Shown piece by piece: positions 35,239 through 44,052 of a DNA stretch of 51,428 nt (its first letter is position 1; each line of letters begins with the position of its first letter). The DNA comes from an uncultured Gimesia sp. (GTDB lineage Bacteria; Planctomycetota; Planctomycetia; Planctomycetales; Planctomycetaceae): NCBI RefSeq assembly GCF_937910335.1, contig NZ_CALEMX010000146.1, positions 1 through 51,428 of the forward strand, written 5' to 3'. A model generated the notes under the pieces. It did no database searches. It saw only the letters and a list, made by a program, of their open reading frames with translations, and had not been told where the DNA came from. Both the position numbers and the translations under genes were made by a program.

Positions 35239-36522
35239 TCAGACTTTGGGTTCCCAGCCTGGTTCGTAATCTCGCGTCCATAGTGCCATGGCTGCTTTGT
35301 CATTTAGAATGTGACCATTGGCAGGGTCACAGGTCATCGTGCGACCGGTGCGATGCGCGATATTACCGATATGACACAAGAGCGTACTTTTGTGCCCAAT
35401 TTCAATTTCGGCATTCAAACTCAGTGGCTCATCATTGCGAATCGCATCAATGAAGTTTTGAGCGTGTTCGCTCATTCCCTGGCCACCACCCACTTTTTCA
35501 ATTTCTTTGTCTTTGGCGTCCAATATTCGGTATCCACCAGAGGTACCGAATATCATGGTCCCTTTGCTGCCAAAGAACGTGACAAACTCATTCTTGTGAC
35601 GGTTACAACTGGTTCCCTGCCACGTAATCTGTTTGCCTCCGTCAAATTCGTAAGCAACAACGTGAGTATCAGGTGTTTGCTGATCGTCTTCGTAAGCATA
35701 ACGGCCGCCACTGGAAACAACACGAGTTGGGTACTCGACACCCAGACCCCAACGGCAGATATCCAGTGAATGTACGCCGTTGTTTCCGAGTTCACCATTC
35801 CCATACTGCCAGAACCAGTGCCAATTATAAGGGATTCTGTTATCCACATATTTCTCACGGGGAGCGGGTCCCTGCCAGAGATCATAGTTCAGATTGCCGG
35901 GAACAGGCGCGGGTTTGCCGGTGCCGATCGAACCGCGGGCACTTTGATAAAAAGCCCGCGCCAGGTAGACATCGCCAATCACCCCTTCTTTAACTTTTTG
36001 AATCCCTTCAATGATTGATTCACTACTACGTCGTTGGCTTCCCATCTGGACGGCTCGTTTGTTTTTGCGAGCCGCTGCCACCATCATTTCACCCTCTTTG
36101 GGATTGTGGCTACAAGGTTTTTCCACGTAAACATGTTTCCCTGCAGAGCAACCCAGGATCGTAGCCGGTGAATGCCAATGGTTCGGCGGGGCGGCAATCA
36201 ACGCATCGACTTCTTTGTCGTCCAGAATTTTTCGAAAATCACCAATGGGTTGAGGGGCCTTCTTGGTAGCCTTTTCGACTGTTTTGACGGCGTTCGCCAT
36301 GCGGTCAGCATCAGTATCGCAAACATATTTGATTTCTACGCCATCCAATGCACCAAACGTTTTCGCCAAAAAAAGACCACGTTGCATCCCCATAATTCCG
36401 ATGGTGACTTTTTTACTGGGAGCTTTGTTGGCGGCGGAAAGGATCGCGGGGGCAGCGATACCGGCGGCGGTCGCAGCCGCGGTTTGACCGAGAAAAGTGC
36501 GACGATTGACAGAATCGGACAT
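35239..36522 (-). CDS. Tat-exported Gfo/Idh/MocA family oxidoreductase
   Basis: A 427-aa protein with a Tat signal (NRRTFLGQ at residues 6-13, Ala-rich core ending near ILSAAN). The Rossmann start KVTIGIMGMQRGLFLAKTFG is a variant of the usual G-x-G-x-x-G. The lysine-bearing motif is GKHVYVEKPCSHNP (the canonical EKP). Further family segments include QMGSQRRSSESI and GNNGVHSLDICRWGLGVEYP, and the C-terminal ALNAEIEIGHKSTLLCHIGNIAHRTGR-type end. Presumed extracytoplasmic sugar oxidoreductase; substrate unknown. It ends with a strong terminator, and the 627-aa gene lies 177 bases upstream of its start. Confidence 0.9.
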   Translation of the reverse strand: MSDSVNRRTFLGQTAAATAAGIAAPAILSAANKAPSKKVTIGIMGMQRGLFLAKTFGALDGVEIKYVCDTDADRMANAVKTVEKATKKAPQPIGDFRKILDDKEVDALIAAPPNHWHSPATILGCSAGKHVYVEKPCSHNPKEGEMMVAAARKNKRAVQMGSQRRSSESIIEGIQKVKEGVIGDVYLARAFYQSARGSIGTGKPAPVPGNLNYDLWQGPAPREKYVDNRIPYNWHWFWQYGNGELGNNGVHSLDICRWGLGVEYPTRVVSSGGRYAYEDDQQTPDTHVVAYEFDGGKQITWQGTSCNRHKNEFVTFFGSKGTMIFGTSGGYRILDAKDKEIEKVGGGQGMSEHAQNFIDAIRNDEPLSLNAEIEIGHKSTLLCHIGNIAHRTGRTMTCDPANGHILNDKAAMALWTRDYEPGWEPKV

Positions 36523-36699
36523 GACTGGTTCTCCATTGGTAGAGGAGTTAGGGCAAGGCGGGGTGAATTTTTAACAACCCATATTCTAATCAGTTCATAA
36601 AGCAATGAACACGGTAAAAACAAACACGAATTCAATTTCTTAAAATAACTAATTATATACCGGGATCAAATCAAAATCGCGAGCTATCGACGTAAGTCG

Positions 36700-38583
36700 C
36701 TATGCTTTACGAATATAATGAGCGGCAAAGCTGCGAATTTCCTGACCGTTGAGGACATGGAACATCCGCAGTTGTTGCAGAGTTTCTTGACTGAAGCGGC
36801 CGATGGGAACGTGTATCAATTTCTTCTGATACCGTTTCGCCAGACGCCGCCAGCCCGCACCGGGGGGGGCATTACTAAGCAATGCGATGTGCTTCTCTTC
36901 ACTGTAATGGCAGGCGGCTACCAGCAGGCGTTCCTCAAGTGTATCAACAAAATCAAATTGGACGTCGTTCCAGATATCATAAATCGGACGGGGCGGAAAC
37001 AGGAACAACGCGCCTCCATAACTTGCCAGACCGATGCCAGGCCCCACCATTTCTTTTCGGTGATCAGTGGCAAAAAATGCCAGCGTCGATTCGTCCTGAT
37101 GTTCGGCGTGCCAGGTCAGCCGATAGGGATAATCCCGGGGGTCTGCAGGACTATCAAACAGCATAATCACACAATCCAGCTTGCCTCGACTGGGGGGGAG
37201 CACTTTAACGTGAAGTTCGCCCGTATGCCAGTTCCGTAATGTTTCGCGCAGATCAAGTCCGTCCTTCAAACTCGTCGTAAATTTTTCGGTGCGCGCCAGA
37301 TCAACACCCAACAGAGACAGGGCATGGTCTTTCACACTCGTACGAAATTTTTCGATGGCAACATCTTCGGGAGGCCAGCTACATTGTTTGTAGGGATCCC
37401 AGTTCATATCCCATTCATCCTGTTTCGGCTGGGGAGGTTTGGGAATCAATTCACAACTTCTCCAGGAGATGGGATTACCGGGTAAGCGATTGCTTAATTC
37501 GACCATGCTGCCGTCGGGAAGCTCTGCCTGTTCAATTCCGAATCTGAGCGACTCGAAAGGCAGTAAATGCACATACGGGTATTCTCGCGCTGTCTCGGCA
37601 ACTTGAATGGCAAACTGATCACCGGCAACCTGTTGGGCCGCTTTGACCAGAGTATAGAGATCCGGGGTCATGCGGCGCTCGATGAGCGACAGGTTGCGTA
37701 CATAACGAAAATAGACCGAAAGAATTTTCGGCGTAATTTTTCGGCCTCGTGATTTCAATTCCAGTCGATAGCGATCGCGGGCCGTCAACGCCATCTCCTT
37801 GATCCCATCGACTGATAAATTTTCATCATCACCCAGTTCGGAACGGGCGGCCTCGTACAAGCCGGTAATGTAAGGAAGTTCGCCCAGCATGAATAGCAGC
37901 GTTTCAGGAGCAGCAGCATATACTTTGGTGTCGTTCACTTCTTCATCTTCAACTTTCAGCGGTATCTGATCGATATAGGCGTCATGAATCCAGGGCCAGT
38001 CTGAGAGCGAGCAAACCAGCAAGATCGACTGATACTTTGTTTCCAGTTCGCGCAAACGGTGCGCCATCATCGTGCAGCGGTCCAGAGGTTGTCCTTCCGG
38101 CACTTTTTTCAGTGATGGCAATACAGCGGCGGAAAACGTTTCCAGAGGGACTTTCTTCAAGGCATACGGATCTGGTAATGAAGCAGAAATGCTTTCAAAG
38201 CGTTGTGTTTCCAGATCAATGAAATGCCGATCCATGCGTTCCATCATCGCAATTCTCAGAGCCGCTATCACACCCTGACAGGGATCAATGGGAACATAGC
38301 TGAAAACGCGCTGGCTTTCTTCGTCATCTTCCGCTTCTTCCCAGGGTGCACCGCCTGTGATCGGGGGCTCTTCCTGCAGCACCGTCATGATACTGGGAAG
38401 AAAAGTTATGGCCCGTTCAACGTCTTCCTGAAACGATTGAGGCAGGGGAACAGCCAGGCAATCAAACTGATTTGTCAGCATCACGCGACGTACTTCGATC
38501 GCGAAATCGCCGCTTCCGTGAATCAAAGGCAACACGGAAATCCGAGGACTGATTTTCAAAAAACTGGAATGAGAGGCTGTCAT
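36700..38583 (-). CDS. Large conserved-type hypothetical protein, possible TraB/DUF5682 relative
   Basis: A 627-aa protein from the ATG at 38583 (a TTG at 38601 is the only earlier start). No signal peptide or TM segment; probably cytoplasmic. I do not recognise it with certainty. Segments recall the DUF5682/TraB/EreA-like superfamily: VLPLIHGSGDFAIEVRRVM near residues 17-35, AALRIAMMERMDRHFIDLETQ near 107-127, and MMAHRLRELETKYQSILLVC near 172-191 (usual form: R-x-x-MA-x-x-L ... VAVVCGAWH). The usual His of the last motif is missing (LSDWPWI). The second half (about 300-627) has no recognised features. The dehydrogenase gene lies 56 bases upstream on the same strand, so the two are probably co-transcribed. 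Confidence 0.6.
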   Translation of the reverse strand: MTASHSSFLKISPRISVLPLIHGSGDFAIEVRRVMLTNQFDCLAVPLPQSFQEDVERAITFLPSIMTVLQEEPPITGGAPWEEAEDDEESQRVFSYVPIDPCQGVIAALRIAMMERMDRHFIDLETQRFESISASLPDPYALKKVPLETFSAAVLPSLKKVPEGQPLDRCTMMAHRLRELETKYQSILLVCSLSDWPWIHDAYIDQIPLKVEDEEVNDTKVYAAAPETLLFMLGELPYITGLYEAARSELGDDENLSVDGIKEMALTARDRYRLELKSRGRKITPKILSVYFRYVRNLSLIERRMTPDLYTLVKAAQQVAGDQFAIQVAETAREYPYVHLLPFESLRFGIEQAELPDGSMVELSNRLPGNPISWRSCELIPKPPQPKQDEWDMNWDPYKQCSWPPEDVAIEKFRTSVKDHALSLLGVDLARTEKFTTSLKDGLDLRETLRNWHTGELHVKVLPPSRGKLDCVIMLFDSPADPRDYPYRLTWHAEHQDESTLAFFATDHRKEMVGPGIGLASYGGALFLFPPRPIYDIWNDVQFDFVDTLEERLLVAACHYSEEKHIALLSNAPPGAGWRRLAKRYQKKLIHVPIGRFSQETLQQLRMFHVLNGQEIRSFAAHYIRKA

Positions 38584-38639
38584 AATGAATCCAGTTTCCA
38601 ACTGCCAGAAATGTCAACAGAACCAGTTTGTCAAGAGAG

Positions 38640-39629
38640 CTACTTTGACCATTTCCAGTCTGTTGTGTTTTTTAAATTCACCACACACTCTTCAGGCCAG
38701 TCTCCCTGATATAATCTTACGATATTTTGAGCCGCCATCGCATAAGCATCACGGTGCGATTCCCGATCCAGGCCGCCCGTATGACAACTCAATAATACAT
38801 TTTCGAGTTTGATCAAAGGACTATCAACAGGTAATGGCTCTTTTTTATAAACATCCAGGCCCGCGGCCCGTAAATGCCCTGATTCCAGGGCTTCAATCAA
38901 CGCCTCTTCGTCAACGAGCCCCCCACGTGCAGTATTAATCAAAACAGAGCTTGATTTCATTTTTGCCAGCGTGTCTCTGTTAATAATGTCCCGCGTCTCA
39001 GGGGTGACGGGCAGATGTAACGTGACATAATCCGATTGCTCTAACAGTTCATTCAGATCAACGAGTTTGATTTGATGTTCATCGGCAAATGCCTGATTGG
39101 GAAAAGGGTCGTAAGCCAGAACCGTCATGCCCATTCCGATGGCGCGTGTAGCCATTGCCTGGCCAATCCGTCCGAGACCCATAATTCCGATGGTGCTGCC
39201 CCAGACGCGCGGTGTTAAATGCCACTCCCATTGACCAGCACGGACTGCCTGGTCCTGTGAACGCGACAGCCGAGCGATGCCCATGATCAATGTAAAAGCC
39301 TGTTCTGCCACAGAGTGATGATTCACTCCCGGCGTAATCGTCACCACTTTTCCCAAATCATCGCAGGCTTCCAAATCGACGGCATCATAGCCGACACCAT
39401 AGCGCGAAATCACTTTTAAGTCCGGAAGCTGTTCGAGAACTTCTCTGGTAAAGGGCTCGGCACCAGCAATCACTGCTTCATAACCTTGGACCTGTTCTAC
39501 GACGCGGTGTGGTTCTTTACGTAAGTCAACGTCGGCAGGAACAGTGGCTACTTCAAATCCGCCGGCTTGCAGAATTTCGAAATGGGGACCAAAGTCACAC
39601 ATTTTAGCAGTACAAAACGCACGAGGCAT
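38640..39629 (-). CDS. D-2-hydroxyacid dehydrogenase (SerA-like)
   Basis: A 329-aa protein of the D-isomer-specific 2-hydroxyacid dehydrogenase family. NAD-binding motif TIGIMGLGRIGQAMATRA (residues about 145-162), followed by the acidic residue in AYDPFPN. The catalytic Arg is in VLINTARGGLVDEEAL, a conserved Glu follows in LDVYKKEPLPVD, and the catalytic His is in LLSCHTGGLDRES. Phosphoglycerate dehydrogenase-like but without the C-terminal ACT domain, so the substrate is open; SerA would normally be longer. Likely first gene of the transcript continuing into the 627-aa gene. An ATG with GCATG context fits the start. Confidence 0.88.
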   Translation of the reverse strand: MPRAFCTAKMCDFGPHFEILQAGGFEVATVPADVDLRKEPHRVVEQVQGYEAVIAGAEPFTREVLEQLPDLKVISRYGVGYDAVDLEACDDLGKVVTITPGVNHHSVAEQAFTLIMGIARLSRSQDQAVRAGQWEWHLTPRVWGSTIGIMGLGRIGQAMATRAIGMGMTVLAYDPFPNQAFADEHQIKLVDLNELLEQSDYVTLHLPVTPETRDIINRDTLAKMKSSSVLINTARGGLVDEEALIEALESGHLRAAGLDVYKKEPLPVDSPLIKLENVLLSCHTGGLDRESHRDAYAMAAQNIVRLYQGDWPEECVVNLKNTTDWKWSK

Positions 39630-39693
39630 GATAAGAATTCTTCTATATAGGCAGTACTTAAATAAGAGAAAAACCGTACTGCTACTCTAGCGA

Positions 39694-39717
39694 AACGTTG
39701 TAGCGACTGACAACGTT
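39694..39717 (-). terminator. Hairpin after the CPFC gene, weak terminator
   Basis: A perfect 8-bp stem AACGTTGT / ACAACGTT with an 8-base loop (AGCGACTG). There is no T-run on either side, so it may be a pause or stabilising hairpin and not a classical terminator. It lies 34 bases past the stop codon of the gene at 39751-40941. Confidence 0.35.
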
Positions 39718-39750
39718 CCCAAGGCGAAAAAACGAAATGCCAGCGAATCC

Positions 39751-40941
39751 TTATCTTAAGAAAAAGAACCGTTGTGCACTTTCAACCGTTTTTGGGTCTG
39801 CTTTACGCAATTGGGAAAGATGGCGTTTTGCCTTTTCTGCAGTAACCGCATCAGAGCCAATTCCTTTTTTGTTCTTGCCTTTGGAAGCGACCATCAGATA
39901 ACGCACGATGGCCCGCTTGGTAGCTCGGTTGTCGTAAGCCTCTTCGCCGTAAAGATTCATCAGGCGGTCCACCACACTCCAGTCTTCCCAGCGCGCGAGG
40001 TTCGTGATCACTCTGTCGGCCAATACCGGGCGATTTAATAAAAGTCGCATCGATTGACGCATTCGTTCTTTGCTGATCTGGCTCTCTTTATAAGTCCAGA
40101 TGAAACTCAGTGCCTCCATGGCGGCATACGTTTCACTAAACTCAACATCTTTGGAGACGAATTTGCTCTGATCAATTTGATCCAGTCCAGCGGCTCCCGT
40201 CAGCATCAGGTATCCCGAAATCAAACCACCAATGCCCATCCTGATTTGTTTCCCAGGCTCCTTGATCTTCTTTTCCATAAACGCAATGTCAGATTCCTGA
40301 CCACAAAGACCCAATAGCAAACCGTACAGTCCCAGTCGAGGCACGGGTGTCTTTGAACTGATGAGCCATTTTCGAAATTTTTCCCGAGGCAGCTCATCGG
40401 CAAGCAACGCGATCTCGTCGAAAGGAGCATTCGCGAATTCAGCAAAGGCATCCGTGGCTATCTTCTGGTCCGGGTGTTCCAGAAACTTCAGGAAATAGCG
40501 TAAACGGTCAGTCGTTTTTTCCTCAAGTGCAGGCGCGTGTGTCATGTAGTGGAAGCACGTTTCGCTGATTTCAATCGGTGGGTCCCAGATCATGCTGGTC
40601 TCTCTGGTGCCCAGTAACAGAAACAGGGCTCCTTTTTTCCCAACGCGATGTCGATTGAAGAAAACGGAATCGCCGACTTTCAATTTGCTTTTGTCTGTTT
40701 GATGGACAATCTCTTTGACTTCAAAGATCGTTTTGCCCGACTTTTTGAAGGTACCTTCTTCCGCGGAAACCCATGTCGCCAGCACAGCGACTTCGGCCTG
40801 TGAAAGCTTTTCAGTCAAAGGCGTCGAAGGACCCGGGCAGAAAGGGCACGCTTCTGCCTCAGAGATTTGTGCGATGAACAACAGACCGCAAATCAGTCCT
40901 GTGAGATAACGGTTTGCAACAAGCGTGTTTCGAACAATCAT
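39751..40941 (-). CDS. CPFC-motif exported protein, paralog 2
   Basis: A 396-aa protein from the ATG at 40941, with AAGGA about 8 bases upstream; a TTG at 40959 is less likely. Signal peptide or anchor (YLTGLICGLLFIAQISEA) followed at once by ACPFC at residues about 29-33. After that comes a beta-rich domain (EVAVLATWVSAEEGTFKKSG, KLKVGDSVFFNRHR, GALFLLLGTRE), then helical repeats (about 130-396) with PRLGLYGLLLGLCGQESDIAFM and GKNKKGIGSDAVTAEKAKRHL. I know no named family. It is a gapless co-linear paralog of the 396-aa gene just upstream, the products matching over more than half of positions by eye. The CPFC pair suggests thiol or metal chemistry. It is the last gene of the cluster. Confidence 0.78.
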   Translation of the reverse strand: MIVRNTLVANRYLTGLICGLLFIAQISEAEACPFCPGPSTPLTEKLSQAEVAVLATWVSAEEGTFKKSGKTIFEVKEIVHQTDKSKLKVGDSVFFNRHRVGKKGALFLLLGTRETSMIWDPPIEISETCFHYMTHAPALEEKTTDRLRYFLKFLEHPDQKIATDAFAEFANAPFDEIALLADELPREKFRKWLISSKTPVPRLGLYGLLLGLCGQESDIAFMEKKIKEPGKQIRMGIGGLISGYLMLTGAAGLDQIDQSKFVSKDVEFSETYAAMEALSFIWTYKESQISKERMRQSMRLLLNRPVLADRVITNLARWEDWSVVDRLMNLYGEEAYDNRATKRAIVRYLMVASKGKNKKGIGSDAVTAEKAKRHLSQLRKADPKTVESAQRFFFLR

Positions 40942-41026
40942 TGCCGATCCTTCGGTCAATTGAGTGTGGATTTATGAAAATAAATTCTGTACTTCGTTCC
41001 CATCCGATGGGGTAATTGTCGGCTCA

Positions 41027-42217
41027 TTATTTAAAGAAAAAGAAACGTTCTGCACTTTTGACGGTTTTCGGATCTTCTTTGCGCAACTTATCGAGTAATG
41101 CTTTTGCTTTTTCAGTCGTGGCTGCATCGGGGCCGATTCCTTTTTTGTTCTTGCCTTTGGAAGCGACCAGCAGATAACGGACAATGGCCCGTTTGATAGA
41201 CGGGATGTCGTAATCTCCCGTGCCATACATTTTCATCAGACGATCCTGAACACTCCAGTCATTCCAGCGGGCGAGGTCAGCCACAACCAGGTCGGTCAGT
41301 TCGGGGCGGTCCAGTAATAACTGCATCGATTTTCTCAAACGTTCTTTGCTGATGCGCTCATCGCCATAAGTCCACATGAAACGCAACGCTTGCATGGCAG
41401 CATACGTTTCGCTGAAGGCGACATTTTTTGGAATGAATTTTGTCTTGTCAATTTTATCCAACCCTTCTGCGCCGGTCAGTAACAGGTATCCTGAGATCAC
41501 GCCATCAATGCCCAGTCGGAACTCTTTTGTCGGTTCATTGATCTTTTTTTCCATAAACGCGACATCAGATTCCTGACCACACAGGCCCAGCAAAAGACCA
41601 TATAAACCCAGGCGAGTCACCGGCGTGTCTGGGTCGACAATCCATTTTCGAAGTTTTTCGCGCGGCAGATCCTTGGCTAAGGGAGTAATGTCTTCATAGG
41701 GAGCATTTGCGAATTCGGCATAGGCATCGTTCGAGACCATCTGGTCCGGGTACTCCAGGAACTTCAAAAAGTAACGCAAGCGTTTTGTTGTTTTCTCTTC
41801 CGGAGCGGGCGCCTGAGAAATGTAATGGAAGCTCGTTTCGGTAACTTCAATGGGATCTCCCCAGTCGATGCTGGTCCCTTTGGTGCCGAGCAGCAAAAAC
41901 AGATTTCCCTTTTTCCCGGGACGATGGCGGTTGATGGTAATCTGATCGCCGACTTTCAATTTGTCTTTGTCTGATTGGCGGACAATCTCTTTGACTTCAA
42001 AGACCGTCTTCCCCGCTTTTTCGAGCGTCCCCTTTTCAGCTTCCGACCATTGCACAAGTACAGCAACATCAGACTGCGAGAGCTGTTCGGTTAAGGTCAA
42101 CGAAGGGGCAGAACAGAATGGACAAGCTGTGACAAAAGGCAGTTGCGCCATCACAAGCAGACCGCAGATCAGTCCCAGAAAAAGGCGATTGTTAATGTAT
42201 CTTTTTAGACCGTTCAT
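41027..42217 (-). CDS. CPFC-motif exported protein, paralog 1
   Basis: A 396-aa protein from the ATG at 42217, chosen over the ATG at 42241 because ATGAGG lies about 9 bases upstream and the signal sequence then begins normally. The hydrophobic leader LFLGLICGLLVMAQLPFV ends at TACPFC. The domain plan is the same as in its neighbour: a beta-rich part (SQSDVAVLVQWSEAEKGTLEKAG, KLKVGDQITINRHRP, NLFLLLGTKG), then helical repeats with TRLGLYGLLLGLCGQESDVAFM. Identical length, no gaps and strongly conserved central motifs show a tandem duplication. It lies 76 bases downstream of the DUF3299-like lipoprotein gene, in the same direction. Function unknown. Confidence 0.78.
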   Translation of the reverse strand: MNGLKRYINNRLFLGLICGLLVMAQLPFVTACPFCSAPSLTLTEQLSQSDVAVLVQWSEAEKGTLEKAGKTVFEVKEIVRQSDKDKLKVGDQITINRHRPGKKGNLFLLLGTKGTSIDWGDPIEVTETSFHYISQAPAPEEKTTKRLRYFLKFLEYPDQMVSNDAYAEFANAPYEDITPLAKDLPREKLRKWIVDPDTPVTRLGLYGLLLGLCGQESDVAFMEKKINEPTKEFRLGIDGVISGYLLLTGAEGLDKIDKTKFIPKNVAFSETYAAMQALRFMWTYGDERISKERLRKSMQLLLDRPELTDLVVADLARWNDWSVQDRLMKMYGTGDYDIPSIKRAIVRYLLVASKGKNKKGIGPDAATTEKAKALLDKLRKEDPKTVKSAERFFFFK

Positions 42218-42293
42218 TTGTCGAACCTCATGGCGATTCATATCTGTTTTGAAAATACGAAATAGGTAATTATCAGTTTAAAACCTTATGGCA

Positions 42294-43271
42294 TTATTTG
42301 TCGATCACGATGGCGTCTTCGATGATGTAAATGGATTCTAATTCGTCTCCGATCGTTTCGACTTTGATGTGAAAGACGCCGACCACATCAAAGGGACGAT
42401 TGAGAATATAGTCTGACGTAACTCCATCCCGCATGACAACGGGAAACAGGTCATAAATTTTCGGGTTTTTCCCAAAGCAGCAGATCTGATTATCTCGGGC
42501 CAGATAAAAAGCTTCAATTCCCGTCTGCTGAAAAGGGGGATACATGAATCCTCTGATCCGAATCCGCTTACCATCCAGATCTTTGAGCCATTGGGGCATT
42601 AATTCCGGTGCATTGGGTGTGACCGGTTCCATATTCATGACTTTCAGCAAGTCAATATCATCGTAGGAAACCCGGAGCACATTTCCCGGAGACGTTTTGC
42701 TGAAGGCGTGATCCTTGATGAGTATTTTGACTTCGCGCGGTTTGCTGTTCTTCAGTTCTTTTTCTTCCTCTGCAGTCAACGCGCGTAGCTTAGGATCGGG
42801 TTTGCGCGCGACCAGAGCCACGACAACATCGCCGGACTCTTTTTCAGGTTGCTGTGTCTTTGATGCGGATATTGTTTTGGCTGGAGTCAAGTCTGTTGCC
42901 GTTAAAGGTAATTTCTCTGTGTCAGGCCGGAGTGTTGAATCTGTCAGCGTTTTCGCTACTGCTTTTGTTTTTTCCGGTTGCTGATCTTGTTTCGCAACAG
43001 ATGATTTCGAATCAGTGTCAACAGATACTGCAACCGTTTTCGGATCGTTCTGGTCGTTTTTATCGATCTTCTCGCTGAACTGGCGGTACTCTGTCGGTTC
43101 CGATGAAGAACAGCCGACTCCGAAGACAGGAAGACTGACTAACGTCAGCAACAGCAAAAAAAGAATTGTCTGGCGGGTGGGATAAAGGTGGGCCTGCACG
43201 TGATCAAACTCCTGATGATCGGGTGGTTGCACCAACTTCTTTACAAAGTTGATAATGGCCCAGACTGTCAT
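42294..43271 (-). CDS. DUF3299-like lipoprotein with CCFG motif
   Basis: A 325-aa protein. Hydrophobic segment TILFLLLLTLVSLPVFGVGC with a lipobox-like Cys at about residue 54, then a low-complexity Lys/Thr/Ser/Glu-rich linker of about 120 residues. The C-terminal domain (about 205-325) has LDGKRIRIRGFMYPPFQQTGIEAFYLARDNQICCFGKNPKIYDLF and LNRPFDVVGVFHI, resembling DUF3299 proteins, where the typical metal/thiol motif differs. Here the CC pair replaces the usual ACIH-type motif. The same CCFG core occurs in the neighbouring gene. It is probably outer-membrane or inner-membrane anchored. The gap to the 237-aa gene upstream is 67 bases. Confidence 0.72.
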   Translation of the reverse strand: MTVWAIINFVKKLVQPPDHQEFDHVQAHLYPTRQTILFLLLLTLVSLPVFGVGCSSSEPTEYRQFSEKIDKNDQNDPKTVAVSVDTDSKSSVAKQDQQPEKTKAVAKTLTDSTLRPDTEKLPLTATDLTPAKTISASKTQQPEKESGDVVVALVARKPDPKLRALTAEEEKELKNSKPREVKILIKDHAFSKTSPGNVLRVSYDDIDLLKVMNMEPVTPNAPELMPQWLKDLDGKRIRIRGFMYPPFQQTGIEAFYLARDNQICCFGKNPKIYDLFPVVMRDGVTSDYILNRPFDVVGVFHIKVETIGDELESIYIIEDAIVIDK

Positions 43272-43338
43272 TCAATCTGAGCCAATCGGTAAATAAATTT
43301 CTAAATCGTCTTGCTCTCTCTGTCGATGGGCACATCAA

Positions 43339-44052
43339 TCAATAGGCGGTCCGTGCCTGCTCAAAGTTTGTTCCCTTTAATTGATAAACGGGTTTTAGTT
43401 CGCCTGCGGTGGTAGGAGCTTCCGCTTGAAATTCCCCAGACACTGATACCAGGCCTGCGTAAAAATTAGCAATCTTATCACCTTGCATCTCGACCAGGAT
43501 CATATCCTTAGCGTCAGGTTGTCCACCAAAGCAGCATTGGCCATTGTCTTTGACCAGAATAAAACTTTTCAAATTTTTTGTTTGTCGGGTGGGATACATG
43601 TAACCTTTGATGAAAATGTTTTGCTTATCCCAACTCATCACGTCAGGATTCACTCTGCTGACACCATCTTTTTCGACAAAATCCTTGGCCGAAATATCAC
43701 TGCTAAAGTTGAGCCGATGGTAACCTTCGGGAACTTCATGTGCATAGACAAAAGACTGATAGGAAATACCGGTGATCAGGAAAAACGTAGAAAGTACGAT
43801 CGCCGCGAGCGCCACTGTTTTTCCTCCCAGTTCTCCAGCAGATCGTTTGATGCTGAAGATACTGAAGAGCGAGACAATGATACCGAAAACGGCAATTCCC
43901 AACCCGATAATTCCGAATAACGCAATAAACGAAAGCAACCCCAGAGCCAGACCAACGACGGCGGTAGGGGGCACGGGTTTGTAAGAAAACTCGTCCTGGA
44001 GATCGACGGCGTTTTGATACGATTGATTGGATCCATCAAGAACTTGCGACAT
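43339..44052 (-). CDS. DUF4190-like membrane plus CCFG DUF3299-like protein
   Basis: A 237-aa protein. The N-terminal part (about 30-100) has two or three membrane segments of DUF4190-like type (AVVGLALGLLSFIALFGIIGLGIAV and ALAAIVLSTFFLITG). The C-terminal soluble part (about 130-237) contains IFIKGYMYPTRQTKNLKSFILVKDNGQCCFGGQPDAKD, closely matching the CCFG core of the DUF3299-like lipoprotein encoded next. The soluble half would face the extracytoplasmic side. Function is unknown; the two proteins likely work in the same system. The start codon ATG is followed downstream by the second CCFG gene after 67 bases, so they are co-transcribed. Confidence 0.72.
   Translation of the reverse strand: MSQVLDGSNQSYQNAVDLQDEFSYKPVPPTAVVGLALGLLSFIALFGIIGLGIAVFGIIVSLFSIFSIKRSAGELGGKTVALAAIVLSTFFLITGISYQSFVYAHEVPEGYHRLNFSSDISAKDFVEKDGVSRVNPDVMSWDKQNIFIKGYMYPTRQTKNLKSFILVKDNGQCCFGGQPDAKDMILVEMQGDKIANFYAGLVSVSGEFQAEAPTTAGELKPVYQLKGTNFEQARTAY

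Noticed and set aside
36862-36869. An 8-G run inside the 627-aa gene
   Set aside because: It is shorter than the 10-G tract and encodes Pro/Gly within a protein of no clear surface role; not a credible phase-variation site.
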